Source: Diphasiastrum complanatum
Taxonomy: Eukaryota > Streptophyta > Lycopodiopsida > Lycopodiales > Lycopodiaceae
DNA length: 64,000 nt
Assembly (NCBI GenBank): GCA_029204225.1
Contig: CM055092.1
Location: 67,576,810-67,640,809, forward strand
Direction: 5' to 3'
Shown here: piece by piece, positions 48,135 through 59,690 of the stretch
Layout of the letters: every line of letters starts with the position of its first letter
How positions within the stretch are numbered: the stretch's first letter is position 1
Made by a program: the position numbers and the translations under genes
Notes under the pieces: generated by a model
What the model saw: only the letters and a program-made list of their open reading frames with translations
Told to the model about the DNA's origin: nothing
The model's database searches: none

Positions 48135-48606
48135 TTCTCAAGCCATTGAGAATGACTTGAACTAGCTCATTTTGATTGATGGAATCACCAATACAAGCAA
48201 GTTCTCTATGAATACCTTTTACTCTCAAAACATAACTAGATGCACTCTCATCACTCTTTTGGCTACTTTGAAAGATTTGATTCCTAAGAGTGAGAAGCCT
48301 AGAGGTATTCTTAGCCTCATAGATAGTCTTGAGACAATCCCAAGCTTCTTTGGCTGTTGTACAAGTACCTATCTCCCTCAATATCTCATTAGAGACATTC
48401 ATCTTAATGTAGTGGAGAGCCATCCTAGCTCTCTTTTTGTATTTTTGAACCTCTTTAAGAACTTGTGGTTCTTCTTCAAGGCCAAGAACTATGTCCATCA
48501 CGTCTTGAAGGATCAATATGGACTCCATCCTCATTTTCCAAATTGAATAATTTGAAGTGGTCAATCTTTCACTTGGTTCCAACAAGGATGAACCCATTAA
48601 AGACAT
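48091..48606 (-). pseudogene. Copia-F gag, truncated by deletion
   Basis: The ATG at 48606 is chosen by alignment with Copia-A's gag start (MGS...LLE.SERL). UBN2 text follows: LTTSNYSIWKMRMES, ALHYIKMNVSNEIL, AWDCLKTIYEAKNTSR, VLRVKGIHRELACIG, NGLRSEFDNLVQSYA. At about 48100 the gag text stops and GAG-pre-integrase text begins in another frame. The zinc knuckle and the whole protease are absent: by comparison with Copia-A about 0.7 kb is gone. Confidence 0.85.
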
Positions 48607-49339
48607 TTGAAGTGAAGAAAACTCAAATGATGAACAATAAATGTTGCTACACACTCTCAATAGGATCCAATAATAGAGTACAATCTCTTCCTATGAAAGA
48701 TCTTGCAACTATTTGTGAATTGATTCTCACTAGCTACACAAATCTCTCTAAAACAAGATCTATTTCACATCAAATGATGGAGTATAGGCAAAGTTAGGAT
48801 CAAACACTCTTAGCACGTGTGAAATACACTAAGAAACCAATTTTGACTCAAATACAATGATATTGCATGAAACGAAATGGCTGAGATCTCAAAATAGTGC
48901 CTAGATGAGATTGGTAAGCATTCAACTGTGATTTTGGATCAAACAAGCAATCTCTTGACCAAACCAAATGTGTCCACCCAGGTCTAGGTGCCCTACCTCA
49001 CCCTCTTCAAAAGCTTATAACTTTTGATTGGCACAACCAAATGGAATGAAACTGATTGCATCAGAAACTAGACAAAAAAAAGCTTCAAAACAAGCTATCA
49101 AGCAAGATAAATGGATCAAGCATGAGAGAGAACTTCCAAACTGAAATTGGATGTTCCTCACACGTGTCTGAGCACCTGATCTCGTACAGTACCAGGTCAG
49201 ACTCAATCAATGTCCTTTTGATCTCTTTTGATCCAAGATTGAACAAGATAGCTAGGAAAATGGGCCTTGACAATTTCTAGCTCAAGATTGATGAAAATTT
49301 TTCACTTAGATGGATCAAAATGCATGGTAACCTTAGGTA
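48607..49339 (-). other. 5' leader of Copia-F
   Basis: Untranslated region between the primer site and gag, as in Copia-A (about 0.64 kb there). No separate gene. Confidence 0.75.
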
Positions 49340-49352
49340 GGCTCTGATACCA
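49340..49352 (-). other. Primer-binding site of Copia-F
   Basis: Plus strand GGCTCTGATACCA, i.e. TGGTATCAGAGCC on the element's sense strand, directly beside the 5' LTR. Confidence 0.92.
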
Positions 49353-50089
49353 TATTGAATTTCACACGTGTGGATTGTCCACTACATGTACTTGTGATCT
49401 CCTAAGGTGTGTAGATACACTAAGATCAAGACTAGATTGAGATTCAAGATCTATCTTTGATTCTATGGCAAAAACACACTACTACATGCATTCAATCACT
49501 TCCAACTCTCACTCACACGTGTGAGAAGTATTCAAAAAATAATCTAAGTAAAAACAAGCTGCTCTCCTCGAGTAGAGAGAGAAAAACCATCATGAGCTCT
49601 CGGGTAGAGAGAGAAAACTAGAAACTCAATAACTCACAAAATCTATGAAATCACCAAATCAATTAGATCCAAAATGAGGAGTACAATGATACTAGTAGAT
49701 CCACGAGCTACCACTATGCTTAACTATGATTGGACCATACTTTGTCACCTCTTGATCCTATTGGACCATTGATCCATGCACCTCTTAATTCTATTGGACT
49801 ATATTCAAGCACACCTCAATTTCCTATTGGACCTCACAAGGTTCCACCTCTAAATCCTATTGGACCTCTTGGAATTCATCAAACAAAAGCTTTACACATG
49901 TCTAAACTCTAATTGGCACGTGTTTAGCCTCTTACTCTATTTTGGCTCAATAGTGGCATCACAAGTGGAAATGCATAATTTGCCATCTATGCCAATTTTA
50001 TTCCTATCAACATCCTACACCTAGATGCTTGATGTAAAAAACATAAGACCCCCATATCTAACATAGATAATCTTTTTCAATTCTTCACA
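49353..50089 (-). repeat. 5' LTR of Copia-F
   Basis: Same length as the left copy. Its inner terminal dinucleotide has mutated (TATTGAAT against TGTTGAAT). It contains CACACGTGTG palindromes at 49363 and 49514. Confidence 0.93.
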
Positions 50090-50531
50090 TCATGGACGAT
50101 CAAAATGCAATAATGACACTGATTTTAAGCTTTCCAAGCTCATACGATACCTGGGTGATGATTCATCATCACAACACACCCAGAGCTGACTCTATCGCGA
50201 CTTGTGAGTCATCACGATGCTGCTGCAGGAAGACACCATAAGGAGTTAACCCTCCAGTTTCTCAACTGTCGACTCTCACACCTTACACACCAGTAGGAGC
50301 TCGAGTAAGCAGAAGAAGAAAGGCTTGAAAAAACCAAAGTCGAATCAGAAGCCGACACAGTGTCAAGAGCAGTCGAACCCGCCGACAAAGAAGATGTTGA
50401 TTTGCAGAAACTGCAAACGAACCAACCACAAAATTCAAGATTGTCGTATATTACAAGCTAACAACAACAACAACAAAGGGCAATCGAATCAGATGGCAAA
50501 TGCAGCTGCAGAAGTACCTCAACCCAGTCAA
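50090..50531 (+). pseudogene. Copia-E gag, second part with zinc knuckle
   Basis: Resumes after Copia-F with DDQNAIMTLILSFPSSYDTW. After frame changes the knuckle reads CRNCKRTNHKIQDC (about 50403-50444), a CCHC box. It ends in a Gln/Asn-rich linker. Confidence 0.8.
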
Positions 50532-50559
50532 TAAGCGAATCATGATGCATCCATGATGA

Positions 50560-51935
50560 GCCATCAAGAGGACATCAGACGATTGCTCTTGGTTTTTTGA
50601 TTCTAGAGCCACTCAGCATATGACCAACCATATCGGTTGTTTTGAGTCCTATACGCCTTACAGTACCAAGAAGTTTGTTCACTAGGGCGACAATAGCACA
50701 CAAGCTATCAAAGGTGAAGGTACAGTAACATTAAGCTTTGCAAATAATCAATCCATGGCCAAACTACTTTCAAGTGTTCTGCATGTACCGAACCTTTCTA
50801 CAAATCTGCTCTCTCTTAGTAGAATTACAAATTTAGGACACAAAGTAGAATTCAATTTAGATCAATGTAAAGTAGTTGATAGGATAAGTAAGATCCTAGC
50901 ACTCAAAAAGACACATGGATACTTGTATAAATTAAGTCATTGCTTTTCTACCTCTAGTCAGGCTCTCAGTACTTCTGTTCAGATTGACAAAAGTTTACTT
51001 TGGCATTATAGACTTGGTCATTTAAATCATACTTCTGTATTGCACATGTCTAAGCAATCCATTGTTCTTGATCTCGACTATCTAGATAAGAAATTCAAAT
51101 TACCTATCTGTCAAGACTGTATAGTCGGAAAGCAGGCTAGAAAATCTTTTAGATCAAGCCATCAACATGTTGTTAGAGGATTGTTAGATATTGTACATAC
51201 AAATATTTGTGTCCCAATGCAGAATTCTTCTTTGAAAGATGAACAATACTTTATCGCTTTTATTAATGAATTTTTCAGAAGGACAATGGTGTACTTCATC
51301 AAGAAGAAGTCAGAGGCTTTCAACGTCTTTAAAGTCTTCAAGGAGCATGCAGAGAAAGAAATTGGTAAAAGGATCAAAGCCCTGAGGTCCAACAATGGTG
51401 GAGAATACATCTCTACTGAATTCAAGGAGTATTGCCAAAGCCAAGACATCGAACAACAGTTCATTACTCTCTATTCGCCTCAGTCCAATGGCTTAGTTGA
51501 GAGGAAGAATCATACGCTGGTCAAGTCATCCAAATGCATGCTGGCACACGAATCATTATCTAAGAGTTTCTGGGCTGAAGCTTTATCCACTACAGCCTAC
51601 ATCAAGAATAGATGTTCGACCAAAGCCCTCTCATGTAAAACACCCCATGAGGTTTGGACAGGATCTAAGCCTTCAGTGAAGAACCTACGAGTATGCGGTT
51701 TCATCGCCTACGCTTAGATCCCGAAAAAGACAAGAAATGCGACTTCCAAAGTCTAAAAACCATCCTGATCAGTTACACTTTTTCTAACAACACTTACAAG
51801 CTATATGACCTCGATAACCAGCAGATTTTATTTAGCAGGGATATTGACTTTATCGAGGATCAGTTTCTTGACTTCAAAGGCAAAGGTAAAGTTCCATGTG
51901 AACCTTCGACACTAGCCACCGACACGACAATTTGA
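50560..51935 (+). pseudogene. Copia-E protease, GAG-pre-integrase and integrase, with catalytic changes
   Basis: The protease region near 50595 reads WFFDSRATQHMT, Arg replacing the usual Gly after Asp-Ser. A stop occurs near 50683. From 50755 to 51717 the frame is open: SSVLHVPNLSTNLLS, LLWHYRLGHLNHTSVLHMS, CQDCIVGKQAR, then the integrase core. There the first acid is Asn (IVHTNICVPM) and the second is Asn (RSNNGGEY), while the Glu in NGLVERKN is kept. The domain could not catalyse integration even if translated. A TAG at 51715 ends the frame; a one-frame shift continues to 51935 with ILFSRDIDFIEDQ. Confidence 0.85.
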
Positions 51936-52099
51936 GCCTCTAGTTCAAACATACCACAGTCGATCGACTATTCGACAACGAGTCAGATGAAGATATTGCT
52001 ATTACTCAGCGACAACAAGACCAAAAATTGGGGATCATCAACCGATGCCACCTCCAAGAATATTGAGCCGAGTGCGCACACAACCCACGAGGTATATTC

Positions 52100-52600
52100 G
52101 TGAGACTGATTTAGGAATCGACTATTGTCGATGAGGCACTTAGCCAACTAGACTCTGATCTCTAGAGAGAAGCGATGGACAGAAAGTATTTCTCTATAAT
52201 GGAGAACTAGACATGGCCATTAGTTGAATTACCTGTTGGAAGAAATCTTATCAATTGCAAATTGGTCTTTAAAATCAAATATAATGCTAGCAGGGAGATT
52301 TAAGGCCCGACTAGTAGCATGAGGATTCTCTCAGATCTCGAACATTGACTACAACGAGACTTTAAGTCCAATAGTCAAGCATTCATCGATCCATCATTTG
52401 CTATTGTGGCCGACCTCGAAGTACATCAACTCGATGTACAAACAACCTATTTGAACGGAGTCATTGAAGAAGACATTTACATGCTACACCTTGAGGGATA
52501 CATCCTCGAAGGTATGAAAAATCATCTCTGTAAACTCCATAAGAGACTTTATGGCTTGAAACAATCAGCAAGAGCTTGGTTTAAGAAGATTGCTCTGTCT
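52100..52600 (+). pseudogene. Copia-E reverse transcriptase, N-terminal part
   Basis: After stops and shifts, RT is seen as VHQLDVQTTYLNGVIEEDIY and RLYGLKQSARAWFKKI. Homology stops at about 52600, before the YxDD box. RNase H and the 3' LTR are absent. Beyond this point lies an unrelated antisense frame, so the element is cut by deletion or rearrangement. Confidence 0.8.
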
Positions 52601-53925
52601 TTAATCTTGTCATGTGCTCCTCCTGTAGATGTTTCTGGAGCGTGACATTATGTTGATTTGCAGCCAAAAGTTGCTGCTTCAAAGAATCGTTTTGAGTCTG
52701 AAAATTGTCAAACTTGGCCTGAATCACCTTATTGGTCTGTTTCAAAGAATCAGCTTCCTTTATTAAAGTTTGAAGTTGTGTTTTGAGAGAACGATGTTGT
52801 TTGATCAGCTTCGTATTGTCTGATTTGAGCGAATCGATCTTCTCGAAGGACTCCTTCAGAGAGTCGAGTGATTTCCTCTCTGAGGTGATAAGCTGCATTG
52901 GAGTTGACGGTGGTACTTGTCGAACTCATATACTTCAGCCACAAGGTTTTTGGCTTTCTCTGTAATGGATCGAAACCATTGGGGCTGGCCGTCTGGTTCT
53001 TTGTCATCTGCCACATGTGCCCCAGTGTCGCCTTCGCTATGTGTTCCTTGTCTGATGTATCGGACTGGGTTGCTTCATCCTCAGAGGTGGATGTGCTCGG
53101 CTGCTTCTGAGATGTGGAAGCAAATGTTGGCTTTGAAGAATCCACAGCAGCAACAGCTCCATCGTTGTCCATTGCCACAGCTTCACTCTCCATAGCAGTG
53201 GTGGTTGCTACTTCGACTGCTGGTGCAACATCAACTGGAACCGGAATAGGTACCGAAAGGATGCTGGAAAGATCTATTGGCTTGGGAACCAACAATCTTC
53301 CTGTCAGCATGGTTTTCTCTTGATCGTTCAATATGTCAAAATGAGCACAGAGCCGAGATACATGGGCTCCAACTCCATAAAACTTTTGGTGCTTAATCCA
53401 GCGCAAAAAGGCTTTGTATGTGATAACACCGAAGCACACTGGATTACCCGCAAGAGCATCTAATATATACCCAAAATTTTGATTTGAAATGGTAGCATCT
53501 GCATCCGTCAAAAAGATTGCTTGGTTTGCATATTTACAAAACAACTTGAATGTTGTATCTCGGATCATAGAGATTTTGTACCCCTTCGTGGGTACGAAAT
53601 AGTTGCTTAAGAAATGGGCAACTTCATCCACCGAATCTTTGTTAGTTGAAAGTAGCTTCCCATCTAGAGGAAATCCGAGAGCTGTGCAGAACAGGTCTTC
53701 AATGATAGTGAAGAATTGGCCTCGTACGTGAACTTTGAAGTCCACCTCCGAAATTGAATGGATGGAGTTCACGAATTCAGTACTGACTTCAGAGAGGATG
53801 ATGGAGGGGTCCACTTTTAAATCACCCAACCTGCATCGATCCAAAAAGGACTGGATGGATGCCAGACGGATTCCTGTGCGTGCTTTCCAAATGGTATTAG
53901 AGCTCGAACCTGATGCGGAAGCCAT
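52581..53925 (-). CDS. Unknown antisense protein with coiled-coil C-terminus
   Basis: From ATG 53925 the frame is open to 52750 (391 residues, MASASGSSSNTIWKARTG...). The first 200 residues look globular (VHVRGQFFTIIEDLFCTALG, FGYILDALAGNPVCFGVITY); then comes a low-complexity Ala/Val/Ser region and KTLWLKYMSSTSTT. From about 52898 a second frame (to 52581) gives an excellent coiled coil (DSLKESFEKIDSLKSDN, SLKQTNKVIQAKFDN). A one-base frameshift or short intron near 52900 probably links the two. The first half vaguely recalls the 'putative plant transposon protein' family, and antisense extra genes are known near pol in some plant LTR elements; both are inferences. An upstream in-frame ATG at 54189 is thought less likely because the added 88 residues look like leader. 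Confidence 0.45.
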
Positions 53926-54189
53926 TGTTCGAATGTTCAACGATAGCTTCGTAGATCGCAATATTTCGCAAAAACGTGCTTTGATCGCAAAGAGTGAGCG
54001 CAGGAAAGCATAAACTTCGCAGGTAGAAAGTGTTAAGAGGAAAAATGGAAAACAACTCTGATAAGCAGTAGCGGTGTGGAAGGGATGATGACATGGCATG
54101 GTGACTTGACATCTGTCATTTCCATTTATGGAGGACGTGCATGGCTCAGTGTTTGAAACTATAATTTTTGACCATCGATGACTTAACAA

Positions 54190-57100
54190 ATTCTTTGAAA
54201 GTGAAAGAACGTAAAGAACACCATCAAGAAAAAAAAACCATTGAAAATGGTGGTGGTAAGCAAATTAGAGCCAAAATCTGCCTTCTCTTTTCACTTCATT
54301 CTAGTTCATCATCAGACCACCTCCACCCCAACCCGCCCCAAAAAAAAAAAAACCCAAATAAATAAATAAAATTCTTTTATTGATTGAAGTAATCTAAAGC
54401 AAAGTTGTAATGTAGCAAGCACTAAGACCAGCCCATTGCGATCAATTATTTTTTAACATGATTTAGAAAAGTCATCTCTATGATGCCCCCATCACCTCAC
54501 AATCCCTCTTCTTCATGTGTCACAAGACACATTAGTGCATTGCAAGGAGGCCAATCGTATATTTTTGTGGCCCTCTTTAACAATTTACCAAAAAAGGATT
54601 GGAGGGCTAGAAATTACCCCGACTAGCACTCCATGTCAACAAACTTGTATATCTTTGGAAGGGGCCAAGGATGTCCCCAAGAGGCCCATTTTAATGCAAA
54701 AAATGTATTTTTTTTTTCATGAGTTTTGTTCAAGTGTTAGGAAGTCTGAGGGACACCAAACTGTCCCTAAAACAACTCTAGAATGGAAATGAATCTATCC
54801 ACCAAAAATAATAATAATAATAATAACTAGCAAAATATAGCTATAGAGATACATATTATAATGTAAAGGTCAATATTGGATTGGCATAGTTTCAAATATA
54901 AGTTGAAAATCGTTGACCTTAATGAAAGAAAATTGCCATAATGCAAACCACCAATTTTGTGGAGAATCATTACAAGGAGTCTACCAATCTTGGTCGAACT
55001 CTTTCTTGATAGCGGGGTGGCTGCATTGAGCACAAATGCCACAGCTAGGTTGGTAGGGCAAGCACCAAGGGGAAGTGACAAATATGTCTTCTCTATTAAA
55101 CTCTAGAAGAAACTATTGAACATTTTTTTTGGTTAGCCACTCGACCATGATAATTTTTGGAGTTGGGTCTGGAGTAGCAAACCACCATGCGCAAAGACTT
55201 CCTCTTTGTAATATATGAGAACAGGTCAATTGGAAGTTTTATAGTAAGTTGTGATTATAAGCTATGTTTTGACATATTTGGAAGTTTATTTTTAAAAGGG
55301 GTACTGTTTGAAGGCAATGATTTTTTTTTTAACCTCCAACTGGTTTTCTGCAAAAAGGTTGAAACGCATGTGTTATCCTCGTCTAAATAATAATGTGCAA
55401 ATTGGCAAAGATTTGATGTTAAAAGTGACCCAATCTCAGGAGGAGCTCAAGAACTCATCATCAACTCTCTAACAGAACTTAGTCTCTCTTTTTTTTCGGT
55501 TCTATTAATCTTAACTAAAAGTATAAAATTAACTGTTCTCCCCTAATGTGAATACAAGATAGAATTTCATGTATTCCACCCACACTCTTGGACCATCGAC
55601 CCCAGCATGCATAGCACAGAGCAACTGTCGCAATGCCCCTACTAACTTCATCAACGCCCAAGAGTGGGTGCAGGTCAAATGCACTTGTAGAGGGAGAGTA
55701 CTGGAAAACCTTGTGTTGTATTCAGACAAACAATTTATGGTCCAAAAAATGTGGCCCAGACCCTGAAGTCTGGAGTTCGATTTCACTCGGTGCTCAGAAA
55801 GATGAAAGGCTGGGGATTGTGAAAATGCCATTGGCCTAAATCAATGTAAGTATTCAATAAGCACAGTTCAGCCACCCTCATTTGCATGCTATGATCTTGT
55901 ACATCCCTTCCCATGCGCACAACTGGAATTCAACTCCAAAGCACAAGGTGAAGAAAGCAGACGTCACCACTGGGCCATATTTCGTGGACTATGTTCATGC
56001 TTTTGAAGAGCCTGGCAATGACTTAACAGAAAATCGATGGCATCAGATACAAGGCCTCACGTCCACCACTCCAACTAAGGTAGGCAAATATAACCCATAA
56101 GCTGACATATGCAATCAGCTTGAACTTAACCTGTGTGATGGTGCAGATGGCCACTTCAAGTGGCCTCCACCAATATGTGTAAACAAGAATTGGATATCTC
56201 CCACTCAACATTTGCTGTCTGAAACCATCTTGCAGAAACCATCCTTTAAACATTATAAACCTGAAGAGAAAAGTTTACTTGAAAACTTTATTCAAAAAGT
56301 CCTAGACATTCAACTTCTCAATTTTGTGACACATGAATGGAAACTTCGCGAATCGCCACAACAGCTTTTTTCTCAAGGACTTTGCAACAAAATGAAAATC
56401 ATTCATGTTCCACCTCAGCTCTAGTTTTAGTCTGCTCAAGAAGCAAAATTACTTCACACACAATCAAGGAATCATGGTTACTTGATGGCTGTCATGGCAA
56501 TTCAGTAGCTTGTTGCTCCAGGGTCTATTAAACACGAATCCGCGATGTACAGACAAATGTCTGCATTTGATGTTATGGCCTTGAAAATTTGCATGGCCAT
56601 TCAGACAGGCATCCACTCAATAGACAACCAATATGCATATGTTTCATCTTCTCCACCACCTCTATATTAAATGCAAGGCCAGAAAAGTCTGTACTATCTT
56701 CTGATAATTAGCCAGTTTTTAAGGTTCTTCAACAATTGTAAAGTTTACAATAAATGAGAAAAAAGGAGATTTTATTGAGTGTAGTATAGTCCTAGCTTTT
56801 TCTAACCCCTGGTACTTGACTAGCTTGTCACTAGCACAAATACATAGCATCCACTAAAGCTAACCAGAGGCTCTGAATCATCAACCTAAAGTCTCAATTG
56901 ATCCTGTATTTTAGCAAAGTTCAAGACTATGGCACTGGTGTTTTTGAGTGCATTCAAACGGAAACAGCAAAATTAATGGAAATATCAGATTAACAACCTA
57001 ACAGAGGATGCAGCACTCTACTACAAGTGTGTGGGGTAGCCAGTCAAAACCAAGACCAATCAAAGAACTCTTACTTTGGATGGAAAGAGATGCAAAGCGA

Positions 57101-57453
57101 ATTCAGTAAATAATCATGTTACGTATCACATCAAAGAGTTCAATCTTGACTGTGAGAAAGTCACTCATCGACGCTCATGCTGGCAAATTAGACAGCTGAT
57201 AACAAAGAACCCAAAAAAGTGGCCTTTTCCTGATCTTTTGGGTCAGAGGTTAATGTCTCCTATCCTGCACTTCAAAGTAACAAGTACATTCACCATCTTA
57301 GAAGACAGTCCTTCAGACATGATGGTTTCTTTCCAAGCATCAAACGATTCTAAAAACTTCTACTTTCCACAGGAAGTCCTCACCAGTCTATTCCTACAAG
57401 ACTTCAAAACGTCAACATATGTTTACCTCAATGCTCCATACAGACTTCAGAAT
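54190..57453. other. Long stretch without a supported gene
   Basis: Contains an A-rich run (54340-54365) and many short frames. The plus-strand frames 55882-56100, 56212-56424 and 57076-57462 have no domain I recognise; the last lies opposite the 3' end of the CRM gene. Confidence 0.4.
54806..54826. repeat. (AAT)n microsatellite
   Basis: Seven AAT units. Confidence 0.9.
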
Positions 57454-58055
57454 TCATCTTGATTCAAGTTCAGAGGAGTCAGAAGCCTCTAGCTCTGAAT
57501 CTGACTCCAGTTCAGACGGTTCATAAAGTTCATATTCCTCCTCATCCCAATCATCCCAACCTTCCTTGTCACATGCTTTTTCACTTTCCTCGCCTCCATC
57601 TAAGTTAGCTCTGAATCTTTCTCGTGACAAAGCAATCTTTTCCTTTGTGCCCGTCAATTGCTTCCCTTCAGCTTTGGCGCTCTGCATTCTCAGTTTAGCA
57701 AGCTCCTTGTCTACCTTTTTTGCATGGTCTTCTAGACTAGCTAACGCTTGCTCGTATTTCGACTTGAACAAAGCCTGCCATTTTGGTTTCAACAGTATTC
57801 TTAACTACTTTGATTACATCTTGCACAATCAGAAACAAGAAAAGTGAAAATTCATGTACTGGAAAGACAGTTACTAACCTTCCTTTTATCAAGTAAGTTG
57901 GGGGGTATCAGCACCTTTGGCTGCCTGTAATTCTTTCCACGATACAGAATGACAGTTGTGGCCTGATGAATATCAATAACAATACCTCCACTGAGTCTTG
58001 CTAATTCCTGCGCCATACTTTTAATGCGTTCCTTCGGAAACATATGACAATCTAC
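57454..58055 (-). CDS. CRM-domain protein, last two exons (RNA-binding, group II intron splicing type)
   Basis: The exon 58055-57879 (177 bp, acceptor CTGACAG, donor AAG|GTTAGT) encodes the second half of a CRM domain: AQELARLSGGIVIDIHQ, TVILYRGKNYRQPKVLIPP, LLDKRK. The GKNY block is the domain's signature. A 104-bp intron follows. The terminal exon 57774-57454 (321 bp with stop, acceptor ATGGCAG) joins in phase 0 and gives ALFKSKYEQALASL, a Lys-rich helix, then a very acidic tail (DDWDEEEYELYEPSELESD...). Plant CRM proteins act in chloroplasts or mitochondria as intron-splicing cofactors. The first half of the domain and the N-terminus are not found; elements lie upstream from about 59 kb. 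The frame has no lesion. Confidence 0.8.
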
Positions 58056-59690
58056 CTGTCAGTTGAACCATCAGATATTAAAATTATTACATCTAACTTC
58101 TCCATGTCTTTGTAAGCCATTGTAGCCTTACATAATCAGCTTATCAACGGAAAGTATTACAACAATCAAGAAAGTAGAAAATGACAATCAAATAAGACGA
58201 TAACCAAAAAATGAGGGAGATATGGGAACAAATAAGTAAGGTAACAAATTGGAGTGAATGTGTTGCAAGTAAACCAAGTAGAACAACTTCGTGCATTTGA
58301 CATCATTATACAGCTCCCAATATGTTTTTTATTGACAGAAGCTCCTTAGATTAAGAAACACTAATGAGTGCATTTAATTTGAACATCAATACAGGCATCT
58401 GAATCAACCTTTAACGGTTATTATACAGGGCAAAAAAGATGCACATAATAGTGAAAAGAATAAATGTAAGCTCACGCTGGAAAAATTTCTCCCAAGTACC
58501 AAAACTTTTATTGCATAACCTTAGTCTGTTGCGTGTTATATTTCCATTCGAAATAGCCTCTTCATTCATTGTAAATGTTTTAAAGTTCATGGTCTTAACT
58601 GTTTCTGTCACTAGCCAATAACCTGCATGGCACTCAATAACCAAAATTGGATGCTATCAGGATGATATGCTTCATCTATGACGAACTTTTGATCTGTCAC
58701 CAGATTTTGCATTGTTGACGATCGTTCTTGCAGTGTACATTAGCTAATTCACAGGCTAAGCATCAGTCAATTGCTCACAATAGCAGAAAGAGAAAGCACA
58801 CACCAACCCAACAAGCACACTAGTGAACTATATATTCAAAGAAAGACAGTACATATAGACAACTACATTTTGGGGGTTCCAGTGCATGGCAAAACGGACC
58901 CCGTTGCGGGACGCGTGTCCCGACTCAACAATTGTACGTGCCTTAGACGTGGCACTCACACATACTGCATGAACAGAAAATTCATGTCCAGTGTAGAATA
59001 GACAGGACCCACATGTTCTGACCAGAGTTGCAGCGAATCGCAATCCGCTGCGAAAACGTTCCGGATTGCGCGATCCAGAACGTCAGCGATCAGCGACCCA
59101 GATCGCGAATTTTTTTTTTTGTGGAAAAAGGACTAATGGCCAATTTTTTTTTTGATAGTTTAATACTAACTAAACCCTAATTGGATTGTGGACATGATGG
59201 AATGATTACAATCCAAGATTGGAGTTGAAACAACTATAAACTCTATTACAAATGGCATATGAAAGAAGATTAGAGACTCCCGACACAGAGAACTCACACA
59301 CACACAAACGACCATTCGAAGGGATGCTTATGCTTACGCTTCTAAGATGGGTGCTTATGCTTCATAATTGTTGCCAGTTTGCTGCCATTTAATACGGTTC
59401 CATGTGATTTCATTTCACATAATACAAAAATAGAGATGTTCAATAAAGAATCACTTAATCGCCTAAAATTGGACCTCACTCCTCTTGGAACTTCAAGCAA
59501 ACTAGATAAGTGAATTGCTCTTGAAAACACCTTTAATCTGATACCCATATTGGCACCCCCTAAAAAAAAATATTTGCGTTCCGAGAAACCCTGATTGGAT
59601 TTCCCATATTGCGTTCCAGAACGGCTAACACTCTACCTTAAGTCCTGGTTTATTTGACGTACATAGACCTTTTCTCTAAAAAACTCAAAT
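58056..59690. other. Upstream intron or flank of the CRM gene
   Basis: No further CRM exon recognised. GATCGCG/GCGATC words cluster at 59030-59110. Confidence 0.35.
59030..59110. repeat. GATCGCG word cluster
   Basis: GCGATC, GATCGCG and GATTGCG-like words recur about six times in 80 bp, and TTGCGTTCC words recur near 59573-59620. It resembles the subterminal region of a small DNA transposon; no clear inverted ends were found. Confidence 0.35.

Larger units (their letters stand above)
44590..50089 (-). mobile_element. Copia-F, nested minus-strand Copia retrotransposon, 5,500 bp
   Basis: Two LTRs of 737 bp each (44590-45326 and 49353-50089) differ at about sixteen positions by eye, about 2 percent. 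Five-base target duplications TCATG lie at 44585-44589 and 50090-50094. The primer-binding site is next to the right LTR. It interrupts Copia-E's gag. Its coding region is nearly full but lacks a block from late gag to the start of GAG-pre-integrase and has one nonsense codon. It is the best-preserved retrotransposon in the window and among the youngest. Confidence 0.95.

Noticed and set aside
55760-55800. tRNA-like B box (GTTCGATTTC)
   Set aside because: No matching A box at the right distance and no flanking duplications.
57076-57462. Plus-strand 128-codon frame
   Set aside because: Unrecognised, and overlapping the end of the CRM gene on the other strand, which has real domain support.
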